The notes: generated by a model from the sequence alone, not told the origin. Positions 44,432 to 53,572 are shown, counted from the stretch's first letter. The stretch is 64,000 bases of DNA from an uncultured Methanoregula sp. (GCF_963662735.1 NZ_OY759744.1:2212153-2276152), one strand, 5' to 3'. Program-made: numbers and translations.

Positions 44432-44992
44432 CTATTTCTCGGAAAAGATCTGCCCTTCGAATGTCAGGACTTCGATGTTCGGGTATGTCCAGCAGCGGGC
44501 CGGAAGCCCGGCTTTCCGGCAGGAGTGGTCAAGGAATGTCTCAGCATCCCACCCGTATTCGGTTGCTACCTGGGGAAGGAGCAGGCCGCTAGTACCCATG
44601 CCCCGGATGATCAGCCCGTGTTTCCCGATCTCGATGTGACGGACCCGGTCGGAAGGACTTCCATTGATTGCTTCCGGGATGGTGAGAATGGTCACTTCAA
44701 CAGATATTGTGGGCAGTTCATCTTTTTTAACGGGCGGGAACCGGGGGTCTTCAAGTGCTGCTGCTTTTGCTGCATGTTCAAGAGCTTCACCAAGGGGCAT
44801 AACCGGGTACGGCAGCCCGATACATCCCCGGAGCTGACCATCTTTACTGATGGTGACGAAGACTCCGCGCTTTTCCCGGAAAACCGGTGTCAGGGACAGG
44901 GCGGGTCCGGGTTTTTTTGCACAGGCAGACTCAATGGTGCCGCGGGCCAGGCGGACAGCCAGGATTCCTTCATCAGCAGTGAGCAGTTGCAT
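44432..44992 (-). CDS. AMMECR1 domain protein
   Basis: This 186-residue protein matches the AMMECR1 family: GCIGLPYPVMPLGEALEHAA (with the invariant R-G-C-I-G), EDPRFPPVKKDEL, ISVEVTILT, and GLLLPQVATEYGWDAETFLDH. The fold is conserved in all domains of life; the role is unsettled, possibly enzymatic. The start at 44992 has AAGGGG six bases before it; ATG 44998 is an alternative. A much longer frame exists to 45316 but it runs across the RNase P RNA gene and should not be used. Confidence 0.93.
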   Translation of the reverse strand: MQLLTADEGILAVRLARGTIESACAKKPGPALSLTPVFREKRGVFVTISKDGQLRGCIGLPYPVMPLGEALEHAAKAAALEDPRFPPVKKDELPTISVEVTILTIPEAINGSPSDRVRHIEIGKHGLIIRGMGTSGLLLPQVATEYGWDAETFLDHSCRKAGLPARCWTYPNIEVLTFEGQIFSEK

Positions 44993-45109
44993 ATCCATCC
45001 CCTTACGTTGTGACTGACTATGGCGCACCTTGGTTAACAATCTATCGAACCTGACCAACCGGCACATGGCAGGCGCTGGGCTTATCTCATTCCCCTTCCC
45101 ATCTATACA

Positions 45110-45447
45110 GGAGAGGGAGAGAGCGGCCGACGGTGACTTAAGTGTTGCTGAGGAAAGTCCCCCCACCCACCGGGCACGCAGCCGTACACAAGTACGGGTG
45201 GCGAGAGTCACGGCAATGGCACAGAAACGACACGGCCTGTTTTCAGTCATGATGCGGTTGAGCCCACAAGGCAAGAAGCATGGTTTCCATGCGAGTAACC
45301 CGCTGAGCGTTAACAAACAGGATACGGTGAAACGGCGAATCCCTGCGGGTGCAAGCCAGAACAGGACAATGGAGCGCTCGGTATCCGTCCGGGTTTGGCG
45401 CAGAGCTGAATGCCGCTAAAACAGAAGGAGGCTTACTCCTCCCACTC
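45110..45447 (+). ncRNA. rnpB: RNase P RNA, archaeal type
   Basis: The conserved core is clear: GAGGAAAGTCC at 45150-45160 (CR-I) and ACAGAAGGAGGCTTACTCCT at 45421-45440 (CR-V), which pair to form helix P4 and the ends of the catalytic core. The spacing of about 270 bases and the flanking 5' purine-rich and 3' pyrimidine-rich arms that form helix P1 fit archaeal type A RNase P. This RNA removes tRNA leader sequences with protein subunits. Exact ends are estimated. A TATA-like CTTATC lies about 28 bases before the 5' end, and AAACCGGTTTTT follows the 3' end as a likely terminator. Confidence 0.94.
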
Positions 45448-45466
45448 ACTTATTCTTACGAACGTT

Positions 45467-45479
45467 AAACCGGTTTTTC
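45467..45479 (+). terminator. Likely RNase P RNA terminator
   Basis: AAACCGGTTTTT: a short self-complementary stem running into five T, about 20 bases past the estimated RNA end. Confidence 0.4.
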
Positions 45480-45517
45480 TGCGATTATCTTTCCAAATAA
45501 TTCTTACCGGATAATTA

Positions 45518-46210
45518 TTATTTGAAACGTCCCAGCATGCCTTTTTTCTGGGGTGGCTTGCGGCCTTTCTGGGATGAGCCGGGCATATCCCCTCCATCGT
45601 TATCTCCTGACCACGTGCTTTTATCCTTCAGCTCATCGGCTATCATGGGAAGGTGGGCATATTTTTTGGGGGGAACGGAAACCTGCCGGTCTGAACCCCG
45701 GGCCGGGGCTGCAGGTTCATCGGCAACCAGCGGAAGGTGACCATATTTTTTCTGGTTTTGGACGGGAAGCGGTGCCGGCATTTCATCAAAAGTGCCTTCA
45801 TCGGACCAGGGATCCCAGTCAGGTTCAGGTTCCTGCTTTGCCGGTAGTTTGGGATGGGTACTTTTTCTGGGTTGTACAAGGACCGAAGCTGCAGTCTGCC
45901 GGGCCGGTGGTTCCTTCTTTCGGACCGGGACCGCTGACTGGCTGAACGGCGTACCGCACCGCGTGCAGAACTGGGATTCATTATCTATTGCGGGAATGCC
46001 GCACCCGGGACAAACCGGGGGCACAGCAGGGATCCGGGTGCCGCAGCGGTTGCAGAATTCTGCAAGTTCATCGGATACTACCATGCCGCATGAAGGGCAA
46101 AGCGGAAACTCAGGTTCCGTCACTTCTATGATTCCTGCCCCGCACCGGTTGCAGAAGACGGCCTCATCATCAGGAGCGGGTATTCCGCATTTCCCACATT
46201 TCCGGGTCAT
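45518..46210 (-). CDS. Protein with three zinc ribbons and HLP repeats
   Basis: This 230-residue protein has three consecutive zinc ribbons in the first 85 residues (pairs CGKCG/CNRCG, CPSCG/CNRCG and CPGCG/CTRCG), then a proline-rich linker. The C-terminal half carries two short repeats, KKYGHLPLVADE and KKYAHLPMIADE, separated by about 25 residues, and a basic end. No membrane helix is present. The repeats may be peptide ligands bound by a partner. Related zinc-ribbon proteins are common in Methanomicrobiales, with no known role. Confidence 0.75.
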   Translation of the reverse strand: MTRKCGKCGIPAPDDEAVFCNRCGAGIIEVTEPEFPLCPSCGMVVSDELAEFCNRCGTRIPAVPPVCPGCGIPAIDNESQFCTRCGTPFSQSAVPVRKKEPPARQTAASVLVQPRKSTHPKLPAKQEPEPDWDPWSDEGTFDEMPAPLPVQNQKKYGHLPLVADEPAAPARGSDRQVSVPPKKYAHLPMIADELKDKSTWSGDNDGGDMPGSSQKGRKPPQKKGMLGRFK

Positions 46211-46306
46211 ATATCACTAATGGATAAAACCGGCTTTAGTATAAACACTCTGATCCAGACCGGGTTCCGGATGAAAAAAACTGATTCACTGGGAAAATAT
46301 AACACT

Positions 46307-46729
46307 TCATGCCTTTTTATGGGGAGAGGAAAAGACTCTTTTCATGGGGTCCCGGTAATATTTGCCGGCAACCACCCTGCGGACGCCCCCGCGGGGATTA
46401 TCGGTATCGCCGGTGTAGCGGGGAATGAAGTGGCAGTGACAGTGCATAACGGTCTGTCCGGCTGCCTCCCCGATATTATACCCCAGATTGTAGCCGGCCG
46501 GACTGAAATTCTCATCAACAATTTTTCTGCATTCCTCAATGAGTTCCGTCATGGCCTGCTTCTCATCATGTGTCAGGGAAAAATAATCCGGTGTATGCCG
46601 GAAGGGAATTACCAGCAGGTGACCTTTGGAGACCGGGAACCGGTCCCACAGGGCATAACAGAGCGTGTTTCTTGCTATAGTCTCCTGGTCATTGGGAGAA
46701 CAGAACGGGCAATGCTGGGTACGCTCCAT
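46307..46729 (-). CDS. HIT family nucleotide hydrolase
   Basis: This protein of about 140 residues contains the histidine triad HCHCHFIPRY, where the H-x-H-x-H pattern holds the catalytic histidine, plus an N-terminal CPFC zinc pair and the nucleotide-site strand GYNLGYNIGEAAGQTVMH. HIT proteins hydrolyse nucleoside phosphoramidates or dinucleotides. The start at 46729 has GAGGT eight bases upstream; ATG 46747 would add six residues. It is a single gene. Confidence 0.92.
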   Translation of the reverse strand: MERTQHCPFCSPNDQETIARNTLCYALWDRFPVSKGHLLVIPFRHTPDYFSLTHDEKQAMTELIEECRKIVDENFSPAGYNLGYNIGEAAGQTVMHCHCHFIPRYTGDTDNPRGGVRRVVAGKYYRDPMKRVFSSPHKKA

Positions 46730-46902
46730 GCCTTGAAACCTCGTCATTTCATTGTCCGCCCATTCTTTTTAGTGTTGCGAAACCGTTCTGGCAGGAACCG
46801 GAAAATCCCGGTAAGCTCATGACACAGGTCCTGCATTTTCTCTCACGAGAAAGACACAACCCCCCCGGACTGAATGAAAAGGAATTTTAATAAAAAAATG
46901 GG

Positions 46903-47973
46903 TTAGCCGATGCTTACAGCATAAGCCGAAGCTGCGTTATCCTTGCTGGCACACTGGAAGGTGGACGTCGGATCGTCATAGGTCCAGCTATAGGCATCCG
47001 GCAGGTTGGTCTTGAAGAAGTTTTTGATATCCTGGAGGTTCTTGGGCCAGGTCTCGGGGTGACACTTGTCCGAGGTATACCCCTGAGCTGCCGGGCAGCA
47101 GACCGTTACATCTTCCGCGCCGTTTTTCTTCACCGTGTACTTACAGGCGCTCAGGATACCGACCGTGTTACCATTGGTATTCTTATACGCAAAGTCACTC
47201 AGGCCTGCCGGGAGGATCGTGTTCAGGTTTGCCGATCCGCCGGCAGTTCCGCACTGGTATTTGCCACTGCTACAGGTACCCGGCTGATAGTTTGCTACCG
47301 GTTTAATGGTCATTGGTACATTGAAACCATCGTTGAGGCTGACATCATAGAAGTCGCAGGATCCGCCATTGAACTTGATCTCACCTTTTGTTGCCGGGTA
47401 GTCTGAACCAATTCCCCCGCACGCAAGCTTGCCTTTTCCGTCATACGCGCTTTTACAGCTGCCAGTCTCGCAGACCAGGTTGTCATCGGTGCCGGTACAT
47501 CCGGTTCGTACCCAGAAACTGAGCTGCCATCCTTTCTGGGCTTCCACAACTTTTGACTGGCCGGGATCAAGTTTGAATCCGCCATCATAGGGCAGGGCAG
47601 GTCCCTTGTCGCACTTTACCAGTTTGGGTCCACATCCTGACTGGGAGCACTGGGAGACCGGGCAGCATTCAAAGTTTCCGCTGTTTGCCGGAATCTCCTT
47701 GCAACCGGCAGCAGAACATTTGGTACCATCGGAGAAGGTCGATTCTCCGCCAAGAAGGATATTGATCCAGACCGTCTCCTTAAGGTTATTCGTGAACGTG
47801 ATCGTGTGAGTGTCTGCATCGTTTGCCGGGGGAGTGACAGAAACCTTTTGCGATGGAGTTGCATTCGTAACCGGTTTCTGGGATGAACTGGTGCATCCTG
47901 CTAAAAGGACACAGAGAATTACCAGTAATCCCGCAATCAAGAGATACCTGTGAGTTTTTCCGGGGAAAACCAT
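46903..47973 (-). CDS. Thaumatin-like domain lipoprotein
   Basis: This 356-residue lipoprotein has a signal peptide with lipobox LLAGC (Cys27), then a Ser/Thr-rich linker and a thaumatin-like domain: ITFTNNLKETVWINIL at the start, LDPGQSKVVEAQKGW, and the family signature region CDFYDVSLNDGFNVPMTIKP near residues 210-229, with many cysteines for disulfides and the late ACKYTVKKNGAEDVTVCC. In plants this fold (PR-5) is antifungal; here it is anchored outside an archaeal cell, and its target is unknown. GAGGAA lies before the ATG, and TATTTATTA at 48009-48017 is the probable promoter. Transfer from bacteria or eukaryotes is likely for such a domain. Confidence 0.85.
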   Translation of the reverse strand: MVFPGKTHRYLLIAGLLVILCVLLAGCTSSSQKPVTNATPSQKVSVTPPANDADTHTITFTNNLKETVWINILLGGESTFSDGTKCSAAGCKEIPANSGNFECCPVSQCSQSGCGPKLVKCDKGPALPYDGGFKLDPGQSKVVEAQKGWQLSFWVRTGCTGTDDNLVCETGSCKSAYDGKGKLACGGIGSDYPATKGEIKFNGGSCDFYDVSLNDGFNVPMTIKPVANYQPGTCSSGKYQCGTAGGSANLNTILPAGLSDFAYKNTNGNTVGILSACKYTVKKNGAEDVTVCCPAAQGYTSDKCHPETWPKNLQDIKNFFKTNLPDAYSWTYDDPTSTFQCASKDNAASAYAVSIG

Positions 47974-48376
47974 ATAAATTCCTCGTTTTACCGGAAGATT
48001 TCATGAAGTAATAAATACTGCGATCTGTTGTTTAAATTGTCCCGGATTTATATTCTGGGGGTAAATTTTGATAATTTTTACCGGGTTGGGCAATAAGACA
48101 GAGAAATGATTCTCTTCATGATCATAACCTATAATCGTTTTTCTGATGCTGCAGAAATAATAAAATCCAATACGTTATCCGTTCATCCGGAGCCCGGCTT
48201 ATTTTCTGAACTCCGGTCCGGATTTCTGTGTTAACCATTTACAGTGTTCCGAGCCGGTCCTGGCTCCGGCATTAGCCGGAATTATCCCGTGATTTTTCCT
48301 GCATTCCAGCCTTTCAACGATGGGTCCGGTACGATACTTATTTTGTACTCTGCGATCAACAATCTACCAGGTACTC
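47974..48376. other. Intergenic region between divergent thaumatin-like and purL genes
   Basis: It holds the promoters of both genes: a TATA box at 48009-48017 for the minus-strand gene and CTTATTTTGT at about 48337-48346 for purL. A perfect inverted repeat GGTAAA ... TTTACC (48060-48082, 11-base spacer) may be a regulator site. No gene is seen. Confidence 0.5.
48060..48082. promoter_or_regulatory. Inverted repeat, possible operator
   Basis: GGTAAA (48060-48065) and TTTACC (48077-48082) form a perfect 6-bp inverted repeat with an AT-rich spacer, 43 bases upstream of the thaumatin-like gene's TATA box. Function is inferred from symmetry only. Confidence 0.3.
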
Positions 48377-51316
48377 ATGGCATATGTCCACCGGATTGAA
48401 GTCCGCTACAAGATCGATCCCCGGCTCAAAGTCCGGACTGACCGGATCCGCTCGCTCGGGTTTTTGATTGAGGAGCTGCACCTTGTCGATGTCTATACGA
48501 TCTCCACAAGCCTGCGGGATTTTACCCGGCCCGAGCTCAATGAGATCGGCTCCCTGCTCATCAACCCGGTTGTACAGGAATTCACGGTTGACGAACCAAC
48601 CAATGCGGTTTTCGATCACGCAATTGAGATCGGTTTCCTCCCCGGGGTCACCGATAATGTCGGCACAACGGCACGACAGACAATTGAGGATTATTTTGCA
48701 TTCAGGTTTTCCTCCGGAGAGGCAGTATACAGTTCGCAGCTCTTTTTTGTCTGCGGCAACCTTCCGGCTGCATCAATCCGTAACCTTTCATCAGCGCTTG
48801 CAAACCCGCTGGTAAACCGGATCCACATAAAAACCCGGCAGGAATACGGGACCCGGGGTATGGATCTGATCGTGCCTTTGGTAGAACTTCACGAACTTCC
48901 TGATGCAGAAACCGTTAACCTGGAGATCCCGGATGCCGATCTCATCCGGCTCGGAAAAGAGGGAATTCCCGATCCCGTTACCGGCCAGCGGCGGGGTCCT
49001 CTTGCCCTGGACCTTCCCCAGCTGCATACAATCCGGGACTATTTCAGGACACTTGGCCGGAATCCCTTGGATGTCGAACTCGAAGCCCTTGCCCAGACCT
49101 GGAGCGAGCACTGCAAGCACACGATCTTTGCATCCGCAATGGATGACGATGTTCCGCTGGGACTCTATAAATCCTGCATCCAGGCAGCTACCAATAAAAT
49201 CCGAACAGAACGGGGCAACGATGATATCTGCGTCACGGTTTTTACCGACAACTCCGGTGCAATAATTTTCGATGAGACCTACCTTGTCACGCACAAAGTA
49301 GAGACGCATAATTCTCCTTCAGCCCTCGATCCGTTTGGAGGGGCCCTTACCGGGATTGTGGGGGTTAACCGCGACACGATCGGTTTTGGCCTTGGTGCAA
49401 AACCCTGCATCAATGTGTACGGGTATTGTGTGGGTGACCCGGATACGGAACCGGCCCTGTACCGGGGAAAAGGCAAAACCAATCCCATCCTCTCCCCTCG
49501 CAGGATTCTTGATGGGGTAGTGCATGGTGTCGGGGTTGGCGGGAACTGCTCAGGCATCCCGAACCCCCAGGGCTGGTGCTGGTTCGATGACCGGTACGGC
49601 GGAAAACCACTCGTCTTTGCCGGGACCGTAGGGCTGATTCCACGGGAACAGGGAGGCCGGAATCTCTCCGAGAAAAAAGCAGAACCCGGCGATTTGATTG
49701 TAGTTGTCGGGGGCAGAGTAGGTAAGGACGGGATCCATGGCGCGACATTCTCCTCAGAAGCCCTTGACCCGGCAAGCCCGGTCACTGCAGTCCAGATCGG
49801 CGATCCGATCACCCAGAAAAAATTCTCGGACGTGATTGTCAAGGAAGCCAGGGATCTCGGGCTGTATCGCAGCATCACGGATAACGGGGCCGGGGGGATA
49901 TCCTGTTCCGTTGCAGAGATGGCAAAAGAATGCGGCGGGTGTCATGTCCAGCTGGAAAAAGTTCCCCTGAAATATCCGGGCATGGCTCCCTGGGAGATCT
50001 GGATCTCTGAGTCCCAGGAGCGGATGACCCTTGCGATACCTCCGGAAAAGCGGGATGCATTCATGGAACTGATGAGCCGGCGGGATGTGGAGGCCACGGT
50101 TATTGGCACGTTTACTGATTCCGGCCGGTGTATCGTAGAATACCATGGCCGTGTGGTCATGGATATCAGCCTTGCTTTCCTCCATGACGGCCTGCCGCGC
50201 AAGCACCTGAAGACCACGTACACAAAAGCACTATTTCCGGAACCTGCACATCCCTGCCCGGAACGCCTTGACAGCACGCTCATCGCCATGCTGAAACGCA
50301 AAAATCTCTGTTCCACCGAATTCATCTCCATCCAGTACGACCACACGGTCCAGGGGGGCCATGTCCTCGGACCGGTCCAGGGAAAAGGACGGGTGCAGTC
50401 TGTTGCCTCCCTGACAAAAGTTGTACCTGGCTCGAAGAAAGGGGTCGGACTCTCCCAGGGACTCTTTCCATCGTACTCGGAGATCGATCCTTACCGGATG
50501 GCAGGGGCCTGTATTGATACTGCCATCCGCGGTCTCATTGCTATCGGCGTTCCCCTTGATGCCATCGCGATTCTCGATAATTTCTGCTGGTGTTCATCGG
50601 ATGAACCGGAACGGCTCGGGCAGCTGAAGCTGGCAGCAAAAGGATGTTATGATTTTTCAACAGGATTCAAAACCCCGTTTATTTCCGGCAAGGACAGCAT
50701 GTTCAATGACTTTTCCGGCTTTGATGCGGAGGACAACAAGGTAAGAATTTCCGTTCCCCCCACACTCCTCATCTCATCCATCGGCATTCACCCGGATGTT
50801 ATGAAATCCGTATCCATGGATGCAAAATATCCTGGGGATCTCGTGTACATTATCGGGGAAACACGCGAAGAACTGGGTGGATCGGAATATTTCGCTCACC
50901 TTGGCAGTACTGGAAATTGCGTTCCTGAGCTTGATGTTGCCCGGAATAATGCCTGCTACCTGCGGATGACAAATGCCATAATGCACGAGCTTGTTGCATC
51001 CGCATACCCTGTTTCCCATGGGGGACTCGGCATTGCTCTGGCAAAAGTTGCCATTGCCGGCCGGCTTGGCATGGATATTACTATTCCAAAAGGGATGAGG
51101 CCGGATTATTTCCTCTTCTCTGAATCACTGGGCCGGTTTGTTGTAACGGTAGCGCCCGATAACAAGCGGGCATTCGAGCAGGCACTGGGACCTGAGGCAA
51201 CGCTTATCGGAAGAGTGACCAGTGGACCGTTCCGGATAACCGGGGAAACACTTCTCCTTGACCTGCCGGTCAATGAACTGGAAACGGCTTACAAGACGCC
51301 GTTTGGGAGGTACTGA
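48377..51316 (+). CDS. purL: Phosphoribosylformylglycinamidine synthase, large-type PurL
   Basis: About 979 residues. The N-terminal 80 residues resemble PurS (MAYVHRIEVRYKIDPRLK), then a linker, then the FGAM synthase halves with TWSEHCKHTIF, HNSPSALDPFGGALTGIVGV, GGRVGKDGIHGATFSS and VSHGGLGIALAKV. The length and N-terminal parts are those of large-type PurL (as in E. coli, 1295 residues) lacking the C-terminal glutaminase, which is the next gene. It makes FGAM in purine synthesis using ammonia from PurQ. The start at 48377 begins the PurS-like fold; the frame to 48320 is extra. A TATA box lies about 35 bases upstream. Confidence 0.95.
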   Translation: MAYVHRIEVRYKIDPRLKVRTDRIRSLGFLIEELHLVDVYTISTSLRDFTRPELNEIGSLLINPVVQEFTVDEPTNAVFDHAIEIGFLPGVTDNVGTTARQTIEDYFAFRFSSGEAVYSSQLFFVCGNLPAASIRNLSSALANPLVNRIHIKTRQEYGTRGMDLIVPLVELHELPDAETVNLEIPDADLIRLGKEGIPDPVTGQRRGPLALDLPQLHTIRDYFRTLGRNPLDVELEALAQTWSEHCKHTIFASAMDDDVPLGLYKSCIQAATNKIRTERGNDDICVTVFTDNSGAIIFDETYLVTHKVETHNSPSALDPFGGALTGIVGVNRDTIGFGLGAKPCINVYGYCVGDPDTEPALYRGKGKTNPILSPRRILDGVVHGVGVGGNCSGIPNPQGWCWFDDRYGGKPLVFAGTVGLIPREQGGRNLSEKKAEPGDLIVVVGGRVGKDGIHGATFSSEALDPASPVTAVQIGDPITQKKFSDVIVKEARDLGLYRSITDNGAGGISCSVAEMAKECGGCHVQLEKVPLKYPGMAPWEIWISESQERMTLAIPPEKRDAFMELMSRRDVEATVIGTFTDSGRCIVEYHGRVVMDISLAFLHDGLPRKHLKTTYTKALFPEPAHPCPERLDSTLIAMLKRKNLCSTEFISIQYDHTVQGGHVLGPVQGKGRVQSVASLTKVVPGSKKGVGLSQGLFPSYSEIDPYRMAGACIDTAIRGLIAIGVPLDAIAILDNFCWCSSDEPERLGQLKLAAKGCYDFSTGFKTPFISGKDSMFNDFSGFDAEDNKVRISVPPTLLISSIGIHPDVMKSVSMDAKYPGDLVYIIGETREELGGSEYFAHLGSTGNCVPELDVARNNACYLRMTNAIMHELVASAYPVSHGGLGIALAKVAIAGRLGMDITIPKGMRPDYFLFSESLGRFVVTVAPDNKRAFEQALGPEATLIGRVTSGPFRITGETLLLDLPVNELETAYKTPFGRY

Positions 51317-51318
51317 AT

Positions 51319-52182
51319 ATGACTGCCCTGCACAAAAAAACAGGAATAGTACATCCTGCAAAAAAATCCCCTGAAACGGAATACATTCCGGATAAAGCCC
51401 TCATTATGAGCGGCTTCGGGATCAATTCCGAGATGGAAACGGCGGAAGTACTTTCACGGGCCGGGATGAGTTCGGATATTGTCCATATCAATGACCTGAT
51501 CGATGGCAGAAAGCGGATGGCAGATTACCGGCTGCTCGTGTTTCCCGGGGGTTTCTCCTATGGCGACGATACGGGAGCCGGTAATGCCTACGCCAACCGG
51601 GTGCGCAATAATCTCTGGAATGATCTCGAGCAGTTCCTTCTTGGGGATAATCTCGTGCTCGGGATCTGCAACGGGTTCCAGATCCTTGCCAATCTCGGCC
51701 TCGTGCCGGCCTTTGACCGGCAGTTCACGCGGGAAATCGCCCTCATGCCCAACCGGAAAGGGGTACTGGAATGCAGGTTCGTTACCCTGAAACCTGCTGC
51801 GGACAATCTCTGGACAAAAGATATCGAGCGGATTTACTGCCCGGTTGCCCATGGGGAAGGGAATTTTTCCTGCACCAAGGAGACACTCCAGCAGCTGAAA
51901 CGCCGCGGGATGATTGCGTTCACGTACTGCCGGGAGGACTTAAGCCCGGCCGATGGCGAATATCCTTTCAACCCCAACGGGTCTGTTGCTGATATTGCCG
52001 GTATCACTTCAGCTGACGGCAAAGTCCTCGGGCTCATGCCGCACCCTGAACGGGCCATGGAGTTTGTGAATCTCTATGACTGGCCGCTTCAGAAAGAACG
52101 GATGAAACGCGAAAGGATACCGGTCCCGGCAGAATCCCTCAACATGCAGTTGTTCCGGAATGTTGTAAACTATTTCCGGTAG
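51319..52182 (+). CDS. purQ: FGAM synthase glutaminase subunit
   Basis: This 287-residue class I glutamine amidotransferase has the nucleophile cysteine in GICNGFQILANLG and the His-Glu pair in MPHPERAME, and FPGGFSYGDD typical of PurQ. An N-terminal extension of about 25 residues precedes the domain. GGAGGT lies seven bases before the ATG, inside the last codons of purL; the genes are three bases apart. It feeds ammonia to PurL. The T-rich sequence after the stop (about 52190-52210) probably ends the transcript. Confidence 0.95.
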   Translation: MTALHKKTGIVHPAKKSPETEYIPDKALIMSGFGINSEMETAEVLSRAGMSSDIVHINDLIDGRKRMADYRLLVFPGGFSYGDDTGAGNAYANRVRNNLWNDLEQFLLGDNLVLGICNGFQILANLGLVPAFDRQFTREIALMPNRKGVLECRFVTLKPAADNLWTKDIERIYCPVAHGEGNFSCTKETLQQLKRRGMIAFTYCREDLSPADGEYPFNPNGSVADIAGITSADGKVLGLMPHPERAMEFVNLYDWPLQKERMKRERIPVPAESLNMQLFRNVVNYFR

Positions 52183-52876
52183 ACCGGGGACTTTTTCCTC
52201 AAATTTTTAATTGATAAAGAGGAGCTCTCATTCTCCAACGTCAAAACATGGAAAAAGTACCAAAACTCACCTTCATTTTCTCGAATTATTACCTCTGGAT
52301 CCGGAAAAAGGAACCATCGGTGCCCGTAGCGATGAGATTTGGGAGGGACCCCAAAACAGGCCCCCCCATTCTTTTTCCCAACTACGGTTTGAGCCGGATC
52401 GCGTTCGGCCGCTGGAACTTGGCTATACCTGGTTGTCTTCCGTGACCGAATTGGGAGGTATAGGTTAAACAGCGCCTGAAATGCGCAGCTCTGAAAACGT
52501 GATGGCTGCGTTTTTGCAAAACCTGGTTGCATGCTTAAGGAAAAGGAGAAATCGGAGCCCATCAAGGGCCCGGATTCACTCATCCCCATAAACAGGGATC
52601 CCTCAGACGGAGATAAGGTGAGGGCATCATCCCCCGGGTCAGCATCGTATGGCTGATGGGCTGGATTCCCGTTTGTTATGCGGGTCGATGGCAACCAGTC
52701 CATGAGAAAAAACCGTCAGGCAAACGATCCGCACTAAAAAACAAAAAATCAGGCCGGCAAATTACCTGCTCGCAGAAAAACCGGAAATTCCTTATCAGTG
52801 TTTGCCGGAAAAAATCTCCGGGTTCCCCGCAAAAGATCAAAAAAAGATCCGGGAATTTTCCCGGAAGATTGGGAGA
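52183..52876. other. 694-base stretch without a convincing gene
   Basis: T-rich terminator-like sequence follows purQ at about 52190-52210. Frames on both strands (for example 52248-52445 plus, 52170-52703 minus) lack recognisable motifs and good start signals. The plus-strand frame contains a run PVAMRFGRDPKTGPPILFP that looks slightly protein-like, so a decayed gene is possible. Confidence 0.4.
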
Positions 52877-53548
52877 TTAAATCCTGACAACCTGGACGTT
52901 CACGGAGTAAGCGGTCTCATTACCGGTTACCGGCTCCCATGAGCGCAGGTATGTTGCAGAGAATTTCTGGGTGCCAGGGTCGTTTGCCGTGATAACCCAG
53001 GTGCGGGTGCCACCGGCTCCCATAAGACCTTTCGATGCAGGATCCTGGCTGAAGTCCGAAGACTGGATCGCAAGGCCCGGTGAGACCGTTGCATTCCACA
53101 TAAACCCGGTGGTCGGGTTCTCGTTCAGCTGCACGGCAAACCGTGTGCCCTGTGCGATATCCGAAGTCTTGCCATTGTCGGCTTCTGTGAATGTCACCAT
53201 TTTCTTTCCACCGGTTGTCGCAGTTGTTGCCGCTGCGGTCACACCGCTTTTGCATCCCTCGCCCCGGAACAGCGCCCATTCTTCGCAGGACGTACCGTTG
53301 GCAAAAGTACACATACCGTATTCAGCACCGGTTGCATCTTTCTTGATATCAACACTGCCACCGGACTTGACGCAGGCGGTGGATGCAGGGTTGGTCATGT
53401 TTGCGATGGGTGCTGCAGTAACAGCCGGAGTTCCTGTCTGGGGGGCAGTTGTCTGGGTGCACCCGCTGATGAGCAGGAGTGCAGCGAGCACGATGAGGAG
53501 CCCCATGAATCCCGGCAGCATTTTGCCGGCACGCAGTGAAATGGTCAT
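52877..53548 (-). CDS. DUF333 plus chagasin-like (I42) lipoprotein
   Basis: This lipoprotein of about 223 residues starts at ATG 53548 and has lipobox LISGC (Cys30). After a linker comes a DUF333-like domain (about 55-100) with PASTACVKSGGSVDIKK and MCTFANGTSCEEWALFRGE, then a chagasin/inhibitor-I42 domain (about 115-223) with NPTTGFMWNATVSPGL, GAGGTRTWVITANDPGTQKF and LRSWEPV. I42 proteins inhibit papain-like cysteine proteases by presenting loops such as NPTTGF. A TATA box (53573-53582) lies 29 bases before the ATG. The pairing suggests an outer protease inhibitor. Confidence 0.88.
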   Translation of the reverse strand: MTISLRAGKMLPGFMGLLIVLAALLLISGCTQTTAPQTGTPAVTAAPIANMTNPASTACVKSGGSVDIKKDATGAEYGMCTFANGTSCEEWALFRGEGCKSGVTAAATTATTGGKKMVTFTEADNGKTSDIAQGTRFAVQLNENPTTGFMWNATVSPGLAIQSSDFSQDPASKGLMGAGGTRTWVITANDPGTQKFSATYLRSWEPVTGNETAYSVNVQVVRI

Positions 53549-53572
53549 AGTTATCCAGTGCACCCTGTTCTG

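Noticed and set aside
44993..45316. N-terminal extension of AMMECR1
   Set aside because: It would run through the RNase P RNA gene, and a ribosome binding site marks the shorter start.
52170..52703. Minus-strand frame of 177 codons after purQ
   Set aside because: No motif, no promoter or ribosome site, and Ser/Pro-rich random composition.
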